The position numbers and the translations under genes were made by a program. The notes below the pieces were generated by a model. The model worked only from the letters and a program-made list of their open reading frames with translations, did no database searches and was not told where the DNA came from. From the NCBI GenBank assembly GCA_947498645.1, contig CANMKS010000001.1, positions 2,146,032 through 2,210,031 on the forward strand: a stretch of DNA of 64,000 nucleotides, written 5' to 3'. The stretch comes from an uncultured Paracoccaceae bacterium. Lineage in GTDB: Bacteria; Pseudomonadota; Alphaproteobacteria; Rhodobacterales; Rhodobacteraceae. This document shows, piece by piece, positions 34,356 to 44,125 of the stretch. Positions within the stretch are counted from its first letter, which is position 1. The number at the start of each line of letters is the position of its first letter.

Positions 34356-35893
34356 CAATCACACTCATCCCCGGCACAGCCACATTGGCCCAGCTTCACG
34401 ATATCTGGCGCAATGACCGCGCTGTTGTGTTGGACCCTGCCGCACATGATGGCATCGCCGCTGCTGCCGCGCTTGTTGCGCAGGCGGCGGCGGGCGAGGG
34501 CGCGATTTACGGTGTGAATACCGGCTTTGGCAAACTGGCCAGCGTCAAGATTGCAGCACAGGACACAGCGACCCTGCAACGCAATCTGATCCTGTCGCAT
34601 TGCTGCGGCGTAGGCGAACCTTTGGATGTCGCGACAACGCGCTTGATGATGGTTCTCAAGCTGTTGTCACTGGGGCGCGGTGCGTCTGGTGTGGCAATGA
34701 CAACGGTCAGGCTGATCGAACAGATGCTGGAAAAGGGCGTGACACCGGTCATTCCTTCACAAGGCTCCGTTGGGGCGTCAGGTGATCTGGCACCTTTGGC
34801 CCATATGGCCGCAACCATGATCGGCGCGGGCGAGGCGATGTTCGCAGGCGCGCGCATGGGGTCCGATACGGCACTGCAACAGGCGGGGCTGACACCCATT
34901 ACGCTTGGCCCGAAAGAGGGGTTGGCCCTGATCAACGGCACGCAGTTCTCGACGGCCTGCGCGTTGGTCGGGCTCTGGGGGGCATGGTCAAACGCGGCAG
35001 CGAGCGTTGTCACCTGCGCACTGTCAACCGATGCAATCATGGGATCAACCGCCCCCTTGCAGGATGCCATCCACACGTTGCGGGGCCATGCAGGTCAGAT
35101 TGCCGTGGCACGCGCACAGCGCGCCCTGATGGAGGGCTCCGAGATCCGGGAAAGTCACCGCGAAGGCGACACCCGTGTGCAGGATCCATATTGCATCCGC
35201 TGCCAGCCGCAGGTGACCGGTGCCGCGATGGATCTGCTCCACTTCGCCGGGCGCACGCTAGAGGTCGAGGCGAATGCCGTCACTGACAATCCGCTTGTTC
35301 TGGTCGATGATGGTCTGATCGTCTCGGGCGGGAATTTCCATGCAGAGCCGGTTGGTTTTGCTGCGGATCAAATCGCGATTGCCGTCTCTGAAATCGGGGC
35401 CATTGCACAGCGCCGGGTGGCCCTGATGGTGGACCCGACGCTGTCCTTCGATCTGCCGCCGTTCTTGACACCTGATCCGGGCCTGAACTCTGGCCTGATG
35501 ATCGCCGAGGTCACAACCGCCGCCTTGATGAGCGAAAACAAGCATCTGGCGAACCCTTGCACAACCGACAGTACCCCGACCTCTGCCAACCAAGAGGATC
35601 ATGTCAGCATGGCGGCCCATGCCGCCCGGCGTCTGGCCCGGATGAATGCGAACCTTAACGTCATTTTAGGGGTCGAGGCGATCTGCGGCGCGCAAGGCGT
35701 TGCGTTCCGCGCACCGCTGCAAACGAGCGCTGACCTTCAAGCCATCATCGCTGTTTTGCGCAGTGAAGTGCCGGAACTGGCCGAAGATCGCTACATGGCT
35801 CCCGCATTGGAAAGTGGCGCAAGGATGATTGCAGATGAACGCCTGATTGATGCGGTTTCTTTGCCCGGATTTGTCAAAGGGCAGGCAGCATGA
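34352..35893 (+). CDS. hutH: histidine ammonia-lyase
   Basis: 513 residues, the usual HAL length. It removes ammonia from histidine to give urocanate, using the self-formed MIO cofactor from Ala-Ser-Gly at 142-144 in [14 protein letters not shown]. Other family blocks: [11 protein letters not shown] with the catalytic Tyr, [38 protein letters not shown] and [20 protein letters not shown]. Translation is coupled to hutI and hutG by 4-nt overlaps. No abnormal residue was noticed. Confidence 0.94.
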   Translation: MTITLIPGTATLAQLHDIWRNDRAVVLDPAAHDGIAAAAALVAQAAAGEGAIYGVNTGFGKLASVKIAAQDTATLQRNLILSHCCGVGEPLDVATTRLMMVLKLLSLGRGASGVAMTTVRLIEQMLEKGVTPVIPSQGSVGASGDLAPLAHMAATMIGAGEAMFAGARMGSDTALQQAGLTPITLGPKEGLALINGTQFSTACALVGLWGAWSNAAASVVTCALSTDAIMGSTAPLQDAIHTLRGHAGQIAVARAQRALMEGSEIRESHREGDTRVQDPYCIRCQPQVTGAAMDLLHFAGRTLEVEANAVTDNPLVLVDDGLIVSGGNFHAEPVGFAADQIAIAVSEIGAIAQRRVALMVDPTLSFDLPPFLTPDPGLNSGLMIAEVTTAALMSENKHLANPCTTDSTPTSANQEDHVSMAAHAARRLARMNANLNVILGVEAICGAQGVAFRAPLQTSADLQAIIAVLRSEVPELAEDRYMAPALESGARMIADERLIDAVSLPGFVKGQAA

Positions 35894-36693
35894 TGACTCC
35901 GGTCGAAATTCAGCAAGGCGATAGCCCCATTGTGCTGGGGTTGCCGCATACAGGTACGTATCTGCCCGATGATGTGGTGGCAAAGCTGAATGAAAACGGC
36001 CGGGCACTTGCCGATACGGATTGGCATATCGACCAGCTTTATCAGGGGCTTATGGCTGATGTAACAACTGTCCGGGCCACGTTCCACCGCTATGTCATTG
36101 ACGCCAACCGCGCCCCGGACGGCGGCAGTCTTTATCCGGGACAGAACACAACGGGCCTTGTGCCGCTGACCGATTTTGACGGCAATGCGATTTGGAATGA
36201 ACCACCGACAGAGGGTGACATTGCAGAGCGTCAAAAGCACTTCCACGCCCCTTACCATGCGGCCCTCAAGGCAGAACTTGAACGGGTGCGCGCCCGTCAC
36301 GGCATTGCGATCCTTTATGATTGTCATTCCATCCGTTCGCAGATCCCGTTTCTGTTCGAAGGTACGCTGCCGGATTTCAACATCGGGACCAATCTGGGCA
36401 CGACCTGCGCCCCGATGATCGAAGCTGCGGTGATGCAGGTCTGTGAAAAGGCGCAAGGCTATTCGACAACCAGCAATGGCCGTTTCAAAGGCGGCTGGAC
36501 CACCCGGCACTATGGCCAGCCAACCCAAGGGATCCACGCCATCCAGATGGAACTCGCGCAATCGACCTATCTGAGCGCGGAAGCGCCGCCATGGCACTAC
36601 GACACCGTCAAGGCGGACGCTCTGCGCACGCATCTGACATCAATCCTGACAAACCTTGCCGCATTGGCACCCCGTCTGAAAGGTTCAAAATGA
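35890..36693 (+). CDS. hutG: N-formylglutamate deformylase
   Basis: 267 residues of the N-formylglutamate amidohydrolase family (metal hydrolase). It cleaves formyl-glutamate to glutamate and formate, matching the presence of HutF. Motifs: [57 protein letters not shown], and [20 protein letters not shown]. Two ATGs in tandem at 35890 and 35893 sit over the hutH stop. The gene ends with an ATGA overlap with hutU. Formate could feed the folate one-carbon pool. Confidence 0.92.
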   Translation: MMTPVEIQQGDSPIVLGLPHTGTYLPDDVVAKLNENGRALADTDWHIDQLYQGLMADVTTVRATFHRYVIDANRAPDGGSLYPGQNTTGLVPLTDFDGNAIWNEPPTEGDIAERQKHFHAPYHAALKAELERVRARHGIAILYDCHSIRSQIPFLFEGTLPDFNIGTNLGTTCAPMIEAAVMQVCEKAQGYSTTSNGRFKGGWTTRHYGQPTQGIHAIQMELAQSTYLSAEAPPWHYDTVKADALRTHLTSILTNLAALAPRLKGSK

Positions 36694-38360
36694 CCAATCC
36701 ACGCCACAACACCCGCGATATTTTTCCCCCGACAGGCCCCGAGATTTCAGCCAAAAGCTGGCTGACCGAGGCGCCAATGCGGATGCTGATGAACAATCTG
36801 CACCCCGATGTCGCCGAAAACCCGCATGAACTGGTGGTTTATGGCGGGATCGGGCGCGCGGCCCGGACATGGGAAGACTTTGATGCGATTGTTGCCAGCC
36901 TCAAGACGCTTGAAGAGGACCAGACACTTCTGGTGCAGTCAGGCAAACCCGTCGGTGTGTTCAAGACGCATAAAGATGCGCCGCGTGTCCTGATCGCGAA
37001 TTCCAATCTGGTGCCGCATTGGGCTACTTGGGATCACTTCAACGAACTCGATAAAAAGGGGCTTGCGATGTACGGCCAAATGACCGCCGGGTCATGGATT
37101 TACATTGGCACCCAGGGGATCGTGCAGGGCACCTATGAAACCTTCATGGAGGCCGGCCGCCAGCACTATGACGGCAACCTGTCGGGCCGCTGGATCTTGA
37201 CAGGCGGGCTGGGCGGCATGGGTGGTGCCCAACCGCTGGCCGCTGTGATGGCCGGTGCCTGCTGTCTGGCCGTCGAATGCGATGAAACCCGCGCCGATTT
37301 CCGGCTGCGCACCCGTTATGTGGATGAAAAAACCCATAGCCTTGATGATGCCTTGGCCATGATCGAAGCATGGACCAAAGCAGGCGAGGCAAAGTCGGTC
37401 GCGCTGATCGGCAATGCCGCAGACGTCTTCCCTGAACTGGTCAAGCGTGGCATCCGTCCAGACATCGTGACCGACCAGACCAGCGCACATGATCCCATCC
37501 ACGGGTATCTGCCGCAGGGTTGGAGTGTTGCCGAATGGCGCGCCAAGCAGGAAAGCGATCCCACGGCGGTTGAAGCCGCCGCACGGGCATCCATGAAGGT
37601 CCAGGTCGCGGCCATGGTTGACTTCTGGAACGCCGGTGTGCCAACGCTGGATTATGGCAACAACATCCGGCAGGTCGCACAGGAAGAAGGGCTTGAAAAC
37701 GCCTTTGCCTTTCCGGGATTTGTGCCTGCCTATATCCGCCCGCTATTCTGCCGTGGCATCGGCCCGTTCCGTTGGTGTGCCCTGTCCGGCGATCCCGAGG
37801 ATATCTACAAGACCGACCAGAAGGTCAAAGAGCTGATCGACGACCCGCATCTGCACAACTGGCTTGATATGGCGCGCGAACGCATCGCGTTTCAGGGCCT
37901 GCCTGCGCGGATTTGCTGGGTTGGATTGGGGCTGCGGCACAAGCTGGGCCTTGCCTTTAACGAAATGGTCCGCACCGGCGAACTCAGCGCGCCGGTGGTG
38001 ATCGGCCGCGATCACCTCGACAGTGGTTCTGTGGCCTCACCGAACCGAGAGACCGAAGCCATGAAAGATGGCTCAGACGCGGTAAGTGACTGGCCGCTTT
38101 TGAACGCCATGCTAAACGTGGCCGGCGGTGCCACATGGGTATCACTGCATCACGGTGGCGGTGTTGGCATGGGGTTCTCGCAGCATTCTGGCATGGTGAT
38201 CTGTTGCGACGGGACCGAAGATGCAGACCGCCGCATTGCCAATGTCCTGTGGAATGACCCCGCAACAGGTGTGATGCGGCACGCCGATGCAGGCTATGAC
38301 ATCGCCTTGGATTGCGCGCGCGAACAAGGGTTGGACCTGCCGGGTATTCTGGGCAAGTGA
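36690..38360 (+). CDS. hutU: urocanate hydratase
   Basis: 556 residues, the normal length for urocanase. It adds water to urocanate with tightly bound NAD. Motifs: [60 protein letters not shown], the NAD-binding [20 protein letters not shown], and [23 protein letters not shown] 36690 overlaps the hutG stop; the in-frame extension to 36591 lies inside hutG and is not used. Last gene of hutIHGU, followed after about 60 bp by the hairpin in front of the MttB-family gene. Confidence 0.94.
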   Translation: MTNPRHNTRDIFPPTGPEISAKSWLTEAPMRMLMNNLHPDVAENPHELVVYGGIGRAARTWEDFDAIVASLKTLEEDQTLLVQSGKPVGVFKTHKDAPRVLIANSNLVPHWATWDHFNELDKKGLAMYGQMTAGSWIYIGTQGIVQGTYETFMEAGRQHYDGNLSGRWILTGGLGGMGGAQPLAAVMAGACCLAVECDETRADFRLRTRYVDEKTHSLDDALAMIEAWTKAGEAKSVALIGNAADVFPELVKRGIRPDIVTDQTSAHDPIHGYLPQGWSVAEWRAKQESDPTAVEAAARASMKVQVAAMVDFWNAGVPTLDYGNNIRQVAQEEGLENAFAFPGFVPAYIRPLFCRGIGPFRWCALSGDPEDIYKTDQKVKELIDDPHLHNWLDMARERIAFQGLPARICWVGLGLRHKLGLAFNEMVRTGELSAPVVIGRDHLDSGSVASPNRETEAMKDGSDAVSDWPLLNAMLNVAGGATWVSLHHGGGVGMGFSQHSGMVICCDGTEDADRRIANVLWNDPATGVMRHADAGYDIALDCAREQGLDLPGILGK

Positions 38361-38421
38361 TGGTGGCGGGCTAAGCCGCCCGGCCGCAGATTCTAAGTGC
38401 CACATGGGCCAACCACCGCTA

Positions 38422-38453
38422 TCGTCCTTTCGTGAGCTGTCACGAAAGGACGA
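38422..38453. promoter_or_regulatory. perfect 14-bp hairpin covering the ribosome-binding region of the MttB-family gene
   Basis: TCGTCCTTTCGTGA (38422-38435), GCTG loop, TCACGAAAGGACGA (38440-38453). The 3' arm contains AAAGGA(CGA), the best Shine-Dalgarno for the start at 38459, so the RNA hairpin would hide it; as DNA it is a 32-bp dyad that a repressor could bind. No T-run follows, so a simple terminator for hutU is unlikely. Confidence 0.6.
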
Positions 38454-38458
38454 GGCAT

Positions 38459-39979
38459 TTGGCTGAACGTATGATCCGGGGCGGGCGCAAGGCGCGGTTG
38501 GCGAAACGTGCAGCCAAACCTGCGATTGATCCATGTCCACCGGGGCAAATTGGCGGAGCCTATAAGCCCCTTTCCAACGCTGACCTTCAGGACATTTTTC
38601 AAACAGCGCTTCGGTTGCTTGAAAATCTGGGGCTGGGCGTGGTGCCTGATCGGTTGATGGCCGATCTTGCGGCGGTGGGGGCCATCGACAATGGTGCCGG
38701 GCGGGTTTTGATCCCGGCAGATCTTGCGACGCAAGCGATTGCAAACGCGGCAAAAACCTTTGTTCTGCACGGACGCGACCCGGCGCGGTCTATTGAGGTG
38801 GGCGGCAACCGCGTTCATTTTGGCACCGGCGGGGCGGCGGTGCAGACCCTGGACCTGGATACCCAACGCTACCGCCCCTCAACGCTGGCCGATCTGCATG
38901 ATTTCACGCGCCTGCAAGACACTCTGCAAAATGTCAGCTGGTACACCCGCTGCTGCATCGCCACCGACGTGCCTGACAACTATGATCTGGACGTCAACAC
39001 GGCCTATGCGCTGCTCGCGAACACCACAAAACCGACGGCCACGGCATTCACAGTGGCCGAACATGTCGCCCCGATCGTTCAGATGCTGGATATCGCTGCC
39101 GGTGGGCCCGACGCATTCGCCAAACGGCCCTTTATGAAGGCACATATCAGCCCCATCATCTCTCCCATGCGGTTTGGAGAGGACGCGGTGGACGTCGTCT
39201 ATGAATGTATCAAGCATAACATCCCGATCTCTTGCATTACCGCAGCGCAGGCGGGGGCGACAGCACCGGCCACGCTCGCGGGGTTTCTGGCGCAATCACT
39301 GGCCGAAACCTTGGCCAGCCTTGTGATGGTCCATGCAATCCAGCCGGGCTTTCCCATGGTGTTTTCAAATTGGCCGCTAGTGATCGATCTGCGCACAGGG
39401 TCATTCTCTGGCGGCAGCGGTGAAACGGCCGTGTTGAACGCTGCCTCGGCGCAGCTGTCAAACTGGCTTGGCCTGCCGTCGGGGGTGGCCTGTTCGATGA
39501 CCGATGCCAAGGCCATTGACGCGCAGTACGGGATGGAAAAGGGGCTGACGTCCCTCGCGGCAGCGCTGGCAGGGGGCAATCTGATTTACGAAAGCTCTGG
39601 CATGACCGCATCGTTGCTTGGGGCCAGCTTTGAGGCTTTCGTGCTTGATGACGAAATGCATTCGCATACCTATCGCGCCCTGCGTGGGATCGAAGTGAGC
39701 GAGGACAACCTTGGCTATGATGCGATTGTCGAGGCCGTCTTGGGCGAGGGGCATTTCCTGGGTGGGCAGCATACCTATGCGGCAATGGAGCGGGATTATT
39801 TCTATCCCGCACTTGCCGACAGAGACGAACCACGGACATGGGCTGCCAATGGTGGCAAAGACGCCTGGGCGGTGGCCCACGAAAAAGCACGCGAGGTTCT
39901 GGGGTCGCACCACCCAACCTATCTGACCGCCGCACAGGACCGGGCAATCAGGAAGCAGTTCAACATCCTGCACGGCTGA
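38459..39979 (+). CDS. MttB-family (non-pyrrolysine) methyltransferase
   Basis: About 506 residues of the trimethylamine methyltransferase superfamily. There is no in-frame UAG, so it is of the non-pyrrolysine type, whose known members demethylate betaines such as glycine betaine, proline betaine or carnitine with a corrinoid partner. Conserved blocks: RPSTLADLHDFTRLQDTLQN, NTTKPTATAFTVAEHVAPIV, PLKF-like ISPIISPMRFGEDAVDVVYE, QAGATAPATLAGFLAQSLAE, and a C-terminal YDAIVEAVLGEGHFLGGQHT. The start is uncertain: TTG 38459 has AAGGACGAGG upstream; GTG 38432 and ATG 38471 are alternatives. No corrinoid protein or activator is nearby. It directly follows hutU. Confidence 0.85.
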   Translation: MAERMIRGGRKARLAKRAAKPAIDPCPPGQIGGAYKPLSNADLQDIFQTALRLLENLGLGVVPDRLMADLAAVGAIDNGAGRVLIPADLATQAIANAAKTFVLHGRDPARSIEVGGNRVHFGTGGAAVQTLDLDTQRYRPSTLADLHDFTRLQDTLQNVSWYTRCCIATDVPDNYDLDVNTAYALLANTTKPTATAFTVAEHVAPIVQMLDIAAGGPDAFAKRPFMKAHISPIISPMRFGEDAVDVVYECIKHNIPISCITAAQAGATAPATLAGFLAQSLAETLASLVMVHAIQPGFPMVFSNWPLVIDLRTGSFSGGSGETAVLNAASAQLSNWLGLPSGVACSMTDAKAIDAQYGMEKGLTSLAAALAGGNLIYESSGMTASLLGASFEAFVLDDEMHSHTYRALRGIEVSEDNLGYDAIVEAVLGEGHFLGGQHTYAAMERDYFYPALADRDEPRTWAANGGKDAWAVAHEKAREVLGSHHPTYLTAAQDRAIRKQFNILHG

Positions 39980-40028
39980 TGCGGGCCATGCAAGCATTGT
40001 TGATCGTGCCAACAAAAGCACCCAATAA

Positions 40029-40042
40029 TGCAACCGGTTGCA
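40029..40042. promoter_or_regulatory. LacI-type operator in front of the inositol transporter unit
   Basis: TGCAACCGGTTGCA, a perfect 14-bp palindrome 41 bp before the IolI-like gene. The identical sequence is found between the Gfo/Idh gene and iolD (50325-50338). The CG-centred form is typical of LacI-family sites; the LacI gene at 44126 is the likely binder. Confidence 0.7.
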
Positions 40043-40082
40043 AAAATGAATGAGATTGCTACAGTGTGAGTCGAAAAAGGGA

Positions 40083-40925
40083 ATGGCCGATCTGTCTATG
40101 TTGCCGATTGCGATAAACCATATGACTGCCCCCGGGCTGACCGCGCGCCAGCTTATTGATGTGGCAGCACAGCTGGATTGTGTTGGTGTTGAGCTGCGCA
40201 ATGACCTTGGGCGCGCGCTTTTCGAAGAAGAGACCGCCAGCAGTATCGGCCGCGCCGCTGCGGCGGGTGGGCAACGTATATTGGCTTTGGCTGAGGTAAA
40301 AGCGTTCAACGAAAACCCCGACGACAAGCAAGAGGCGGTAGAGGCGCTTGTCCTGACCGCTGCGGCATGTGGCGCGGAAGGCGTGGTTCTGATTCCACAT
40401 GTGGCGGATGATGTGATGGAACGCAGTGCGCAGCGCGATGCGTTGCAGGGCGCATTACAGGTTTTGCAACCGATCCTCGAAGAATATGGCAAAATCGGCT
40501 TTATTGAGCCTCTGGGCTTCTGGAACAGCAGCCTGCGGTTCAAGGAAGATGCCGTTGCAGTGCTTGACGCGATGGGGCGCCCGGATTGCTTTGCACTCAT
40601 CCATGACACATTTCATCATTTCCTTGTCGGGGCTGACAGGATTTGCCCGGAACTTACGGCAATCGTGCATATCTCCGGGGTTGCCGATCCTGCACCATCG
40701 GCCAGCGAAATGACAGATGCGCACCGCGTGCTCATCGACGCCAATGACAGGTTGGGAAATATCGCCCAGCTTAGAGCGCTTTATGGCGGAGGGTTTGAAG
40801 GCCCCGCGTCCTTCGAGGCCTTCGCCCCAGAAATTCAAAAGATGTCAGACCCGGCCAATGCGTTGTCGCGGTCTATCGCATTCATCACCTCGCAACTGAT
40901 CGATACGTCGGCAGGGGCGGCATGA
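40083..40925 (+). CDS. TIM-barrel sugar isomerase/epimerase, IolI-like
   Basis: 280 residues of the xylose-isomerase-like TIM barrel (AP_endonuc_2) superfamily. Blocks: TARQLIDVAAQLDCVGVELR, AAACGAEGVVLIPHV, IGFIEPLGFWNSSLRF with the metal Glu, IHDTFHHFLVGAD, and a C-terminal FEGPASFEAF. It is probably a 2-keto-myo-inositol isomerase (IolI) or a related inosose enzyme, inferred from the inositol-type ABC genes that follow and the shared operator. It is clearly distinct from IolE at 48299. ATG 40083 is chosen for AAAAAGGGA upstream; the frame opens at 40050. It could also act on another ketose. Confidence 0.7.
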   Translation: MADLSMLPIAINHMTAPGLTARQLIDVAAQLDCVGVELRNDLGRALFEEETASSIGRAAAAGGQRILALAEVKAFNENPDDKQEAVEALVLTAAACGAEGVVLIPHVADDVMERSAQRDALQGALQVLQPILEEYGKIGFIEPLGFWNSSLRFKEDAVAVLDAMGRPDCFALIHDTFHHFLVGADRICPELTAIVHISGVADPAPSASEMTDAHRVLIDANDRLGNIAQLRALYGGGFEGPASFEAFAPEIQKMSDPANALSRSIAFITSQLIDTSAGAA

Positions 40926-40998
40926 TGAACCAATCGCCTCAGACAGAGGTCCCGGTATTAATGAACCGTGCGCCGGGCACGATCCTTGGGAGGAAACC

Positions 40999-41943
40999 AT
41001 GAAAAAGATCCTTTTGGCCGCTGGCCTTACGACACTGATGATGGGCACGACCGCAATGGCAGAGATGCAAATTGGCGTCTCGGTCGCGCGTTTTGATGAC
41101 AACGGCCTGACTGTGATGCGCAACGGCATGACAGCATACGACGATGCAAACGATGACGTGAGCCTGCAAATCGAAGATGCGACCGATGACGTGGCCAAGC
41201 AGCTTGACCAAATCAACAACTTCATCGCGTCTGGCGTCGATGCAATCATTGTGAATGCCGTTGATACAAATGCGACAGAGGCGATGTCGAATGCCGCCGC
41301 TGCGGCGGGCGTGCCGCTGGTTTACGTCAACCGCCAGCCCATCAACATGGACACATTGCCAGACGGGCAGGCATTTGTTGCATCAAACGAGATCGAATCC
41401 GGTACATTGGCTGCATTCCAGATGTGCCGTCAGCTGCGCGCTGAGGGCAAAGCCGGTGGCGCGCGCGCCTATGTTCTGGTGGGCCAGCTTTCGAACCAGG
41501 CCGCTGTGCAACGCACAAAAGATTTCCATGACGTGATCGGCATGGACATGTGTAACTTCATCACCATCATTGATGAGCAGACAGCCAACTGGTCCCGCGA
41601 TGAAGCCAACGACCTGATGACAAACTGGCTGTCGTCCGGTGATCAATTCGATGCGGTCTTCGGCAACAATGACGAAATGGCACTGGGTGCAATTCAGGCG
41701 ATGAAAGCCTCCGGTATTTCCATGGACGATGTTGTCGTTGGTGGCGTTGATGCGACATCTGATGCGCTGCTGGCAATGTCCGCTGGCGACATGGACGTGA
41801 CAGTGTTTCAAGACCTTGCAGGTCAGGGTGCCGGGTCCATCGAAACAGCAATGGCGCTGGTGAACGGGGATGACGTCGACAAGACCGTGTTCATCCCGTT
41901 CAAGCTGGTGACACCTGACAATCTTTCAGACTTCACGCAGTAA
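40999..41943 (+). CDS. sugar ABC transporter periplasmic binding protein (probably inositol)
   Basis: 314 residues with a signal peptide (MKKILLAAGLTTLMMGTTAM, cleavage after AMA). Type I periplasmic-binding fold like RbsB: IGVSVARFDDNGLTVMRNGM, LDQINNFIASGVDAIIVNAV, LVYVNRQPINMDTLPDGQAF, FGNNDEMALGAIQAMKASGI. Inositol is the likely ligand, inferred from iol genes and the operator; ribose or other polyols cannot be excluded. GGGAGGAAACC precedes the ATG. A GC-rich hairpin after the stop probably gives it higher expression than the permease. Confidence 0.83.
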   Translation: MKKILLAAGLTTLMMGTTAMAEMQIGVSVARFDDNGLTVMRNGMTAYDDANDDVSLQIEDATDDVAKQLDQINNFIASGVDAIIVNAVDTNATEAMSNAAAAAGVPLVYVNRQPINMDTLPDGQAFVASNEIESGTLAAFQMCRQLRAEGKAGGARAYVLVGQLSNQAAVQRTKDFHDVIGMDMCNFITIIDEQTANWSRDEANDLMTNWLSSGDQFDAVFGNNDEMALGAIQAMKASGISMDDVVVGGVDATSDALLAMSAGDMDVTVFQDLAGQGAGSIETAMALVNGDDVDKTVFIPFKLVTPDNLSDFTQ

Positions 41944-41962
41944 GCCTGCGGGATAGCAACAC

Positions 41963-41992
41963 GCAACGGGGGCGGACAGCTGCCCCCGTTGC
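41963..41992 (+). terminator. intercistronic hairpin after the sugar-binding protein gene
   Basis: Perfect 11-bp stem GCAACGGGGGC / GCCCCCGTTGC with an 8-nt loop, 20 bp after the stop and 36 bp before the permease ATG. There is no T-run, so it probably acts as a partial terminator or mRNA 3'-end stabiliser. Confidence 0.65.
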
Positions 41993-42028
41993 ACAAAACA
42001 AAACACGCCCAGGGGAGGGATCTGGCAG

Positions 42029-43102
42029 ATGTCAGAGAATAGTGATGGTGTCGGCGGTCTGACGTTCGACAAATCGAAACGACAATGGCCGAACGAGTTG
42101 AACGTGTTCGGGGCTCTTATCCTGATCATCGTTATTTTTGAGATACTGGGCGCCATCTTTGTCGGTCAAAGCCTGCTGTTTGATAGCAACGACCGTTTCG
42201 ACAGTATTTTTAACGAGGCGCGTTTGCGCATCATCATTATTCAGGTGGCCATCATCGGGATCATTGCCCTTGGCGTGACGCAGGTGATCATCACCGCCGG
42301 GATCGACCTGTCATCAGGGTCAGTGGTGGGGGCCACGGCCATGATCGCGATGAGTTTCGCACAGGTCGCCACCGTGAACGGCAGCCCGAACCCAAAGGCG
42401 ATCTTTGGCGAATGGGCGCTTGATCTGCCGTGGATTATTCCCGTCTTTGTCGGACTTGGTGTGGGTTTCATCGCCGGTATGGTCAACGGCCTGTTGGTGG
42501 CCTTCGCCCGCATTCCACCCTTTATCGCCACGCTGGGCATGATGCTTTTTGCGCGCGGCGTCGCGCAGTGGTGGTCACTGGGTAACCCTGTGTCTTTCCC
42601 AACCGAAGGTTACGCCAAGATTGGCGCAGGCATGATGCCGGTGATTATCTTCCTGTCGCTTGCGGTGCTGTTCCACTTTGTCATGAATTACACCGTCTAC
42701 GGCAAACACACCTACGCTATCGGATCAAATGAACAGGCCGCGCGGATGTCAGGCATCAACGTGCCGCGCCATTTGGTGCTGGTTTATGTGATCGCGGGGA
42801 TGCTGGCCGGACTGGCCGCTGTGATCCTGACCTCCAAGAACCTGACTGCACAATCGGGCATGGGCCTGACCTATGAGCTTGAGGCGATTGCCATGGCGGT
42901 TATCGGTGGCGTGTCGCTGTTTGGTGGACGCGGGTCGATTATCGGGACGGTGATTGGTGCGCTGATCATCGGGGTTATTACCTCTGGCTTTACCTTCCTG
43001 CGCCTTGGGGCGTTCTATCAGGAAATGGTGCTGGGTATGATCATCGTCGGTGCGGTTGCACTTGACCAGTGGCAACAACAACGTGCTGCGGCGCGGGCAT
43101 AA
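42029..43102 (+). CDS. sugar ABC transporter permease (RbsC-like)
   Basis: 357 residues, about ten membrane helices, of the branched/sugar permease class. Key blocks: VTQVIITAGIDLSSGSVVGA, FVGLGVGFIAGMVNGLLVAF, IPPFIATLGMMLFARGVAQW, YAIGSNEQAARMSGINVPRH (ATPase contact), and VIGGVSLFGGRGSIIGTVIG. It forms the channel of the probable inositol importer with the adjacent ATPase. GGGGAGGGATC precedes the ATG. The N-terminal 25 residues are polar and cytoplasmic. Confidence 0.86.
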   Translation: MSENSDGVGGLTFDKSKRQWPNELNVFGALILIIVIFEILGAIFVGQSLLFDSNDRFDSIFNEARLRIIIIQVAIIGIIALGVTQVIITAGIDLSSGSVVGATAMIAMSFAQVATVNGSPNPKAIFGEWALDLPWIIPVFVGLGVGFIAGMVNGLLVAFARIPPFIATLGMMLFARGVAQWWSLGNPVSFPTEGYAKIGAGMMPVIIFLSLAVLFHFVMNYTVYGKHTYAIGSNEQAARMSGINVPRHLVLVYVIAGMLAGLAAVILTSKNLTAQSGMGLTYELEAIAMAVIGGVSLFGGRGSIIGTVIGALIIGVITSGFTFLRLGAFYQEMVLGMIIVGAVALDQWQQQRAAARA

Positions 43103-43115
43103 GGGGACCTGAACA

Positions 43116-43889
43116 ATGTCAGATATCATTCTGGAAACCAAAGGCCTGACCAAACACTATGGCGGTGTGCATGCATTGGAGGATGCAGATTTTGTCCTCA
43201 AGCATGGTGAACACGTGGCGATCATGGGCGACAACGGCGCGGGGAAATCCACCTTTGTGCGCCAGATCACCGGTGTAGAGCAGCGTACACGCGGCACCGT
43301 GATCTTTGACGGAGACGAGGTGAACTTTGGTGGCCCGCTCGATGCGCGCGAAGCGGGGATCGAAACCGTGTTCCAAACGCTCGCCTTGGCCGATGATCTG
43401 AACGTGCCCGATAACCTCTTTCTGGGTCGGGAAAAGACGATGTGGAATTGGCTCGGCCCGTTCCGCCGTCTGGACTATAAGGCGATGCGCGAGGATACGA
43501 TGGCCGGCCTGGTCAAGACCGGGGTGAAGATCCCCAATATTCGTAACACTATCGCCAATATGTCCGGCGGACAGCGGCAGTGCGTGGCGATTGCGCGCAC
43601 GGCAACCTTTGCCAGCAAGTTGACGATCATGGACGAACCAACAGCGGCGCTTGGTGTGCAGGAAACCGCACAGGTGGAAAACATCATTCGCACGCTCAAA
43701 GACCAAGGCGAAAGCCTGATCCTTGTGTCGCACAACATGCGGCAGGTGTTTGATCTGGTGGACCGGATCATCGTATTCCGGCGCGGACGCATTGTGGCCA
43801 ACCTCAATAAAGAGGATACAGACGGGCAGGACGTCGTGGCATACATCACCGGCGCAAAAACCGGAGCAGAGTATGAAGGTGCCGCCTGA
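43116..43889 (+). CDS. sugar ABC transporter ATP-binding protein (single ABC domain)
   Basis: 257 residues with one nucleotide-binding domain: Walker A GDNGAGKST, signature MSGGQRQCVAIARTA (Met in place of the usual Leu), Walker B LTIMDEPTAALGV, H-loop LVSHNMRQVFDLV. Most MglA/RbsA-type sugar ATPases have two such domains in about 500 residues; the one-domain form is the FrcA-like type found in alphaproteobacteria, acting as a homodimer. It powers import of the probable inositol substrate. It begins 13 bp after the permease. The final codons overlap the next small ORF by 17 nt. Confidence 0.86.
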   Translation: MSDIILETKGLTKHYGGVHALEDADFVLKHGEHVAIMGDNGAGKSTFVRQITGVEQRTRGTVIFDGDEVNFGGPLDAREAGIETVFQTLALADDLNVPDNLFLGREKTMWNWLGPFRRLDYKAMREDTMAGLVKTGVKIPNIRNTIANMSGGQRQCVAIARTATFASKLTIMDEPTAALGVQETAQVENIIRTLKDQGESLILVSHNMRQVFDLVDRIIVFRRGRIVANLNKEDTDGQDVVAYITGAKTGAEYEGAA

Positions 43890-44124
43890 CCGCCCAAAAC
43901 CGAAATTCTTTGATCTGGCGGTCCCGTTTTTTCTGCCGATGTGGCGCAGGGTCGTGACCGCCGTTGTCCCTATTTTGTGGTCAGCCGTCGAATTTTCGAG
44001 CGGAGAGCCGTTCTGGGCCTTGATCTTTTTCGCGTTGGGCGTCACGGCCATATGGAAGTTTTACACAGCGGATTGGGTGGCAGTAGCGGCACAGGCCGAA
44101 GAGGACGCAAGAGGAGGCGTTTAG
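43873..44124 (+). CDS. small membrane protein between ABC and LacI genes
   Basis: 83 residues starting MKVPPDRPKPKFFDLAVPFF, with two hydrophobic stretches (VVTAVVPILWSAVEF and FWALIFFALGVTAIWKFY). The ATG at 43873 overlaps the end of the ATPase gene by 17 nt and the stop is 1 bp before the LacI GTG, so it is fitted between two real genes in one operon. Function unknown; perhaps a structural helper of the transporter. No Cys motifs and no signal cleavage. The support is positional and compositional. Confidence 0.55.
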   Translation: MKVPPDRPKPKFFDLAVPFFLPMWRRVVTAVVPILWSAVEFSSGEPFWALIFFALGVTAIWKFYTADWVAVAAQAEEDARGGV

Positions 44125-44125
44125 A

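Noticed and set aside
39458..40609. Minus-strand ORF of 383 codons
   Set aside because: Antisense to the MttB-family and IolI-like genes.
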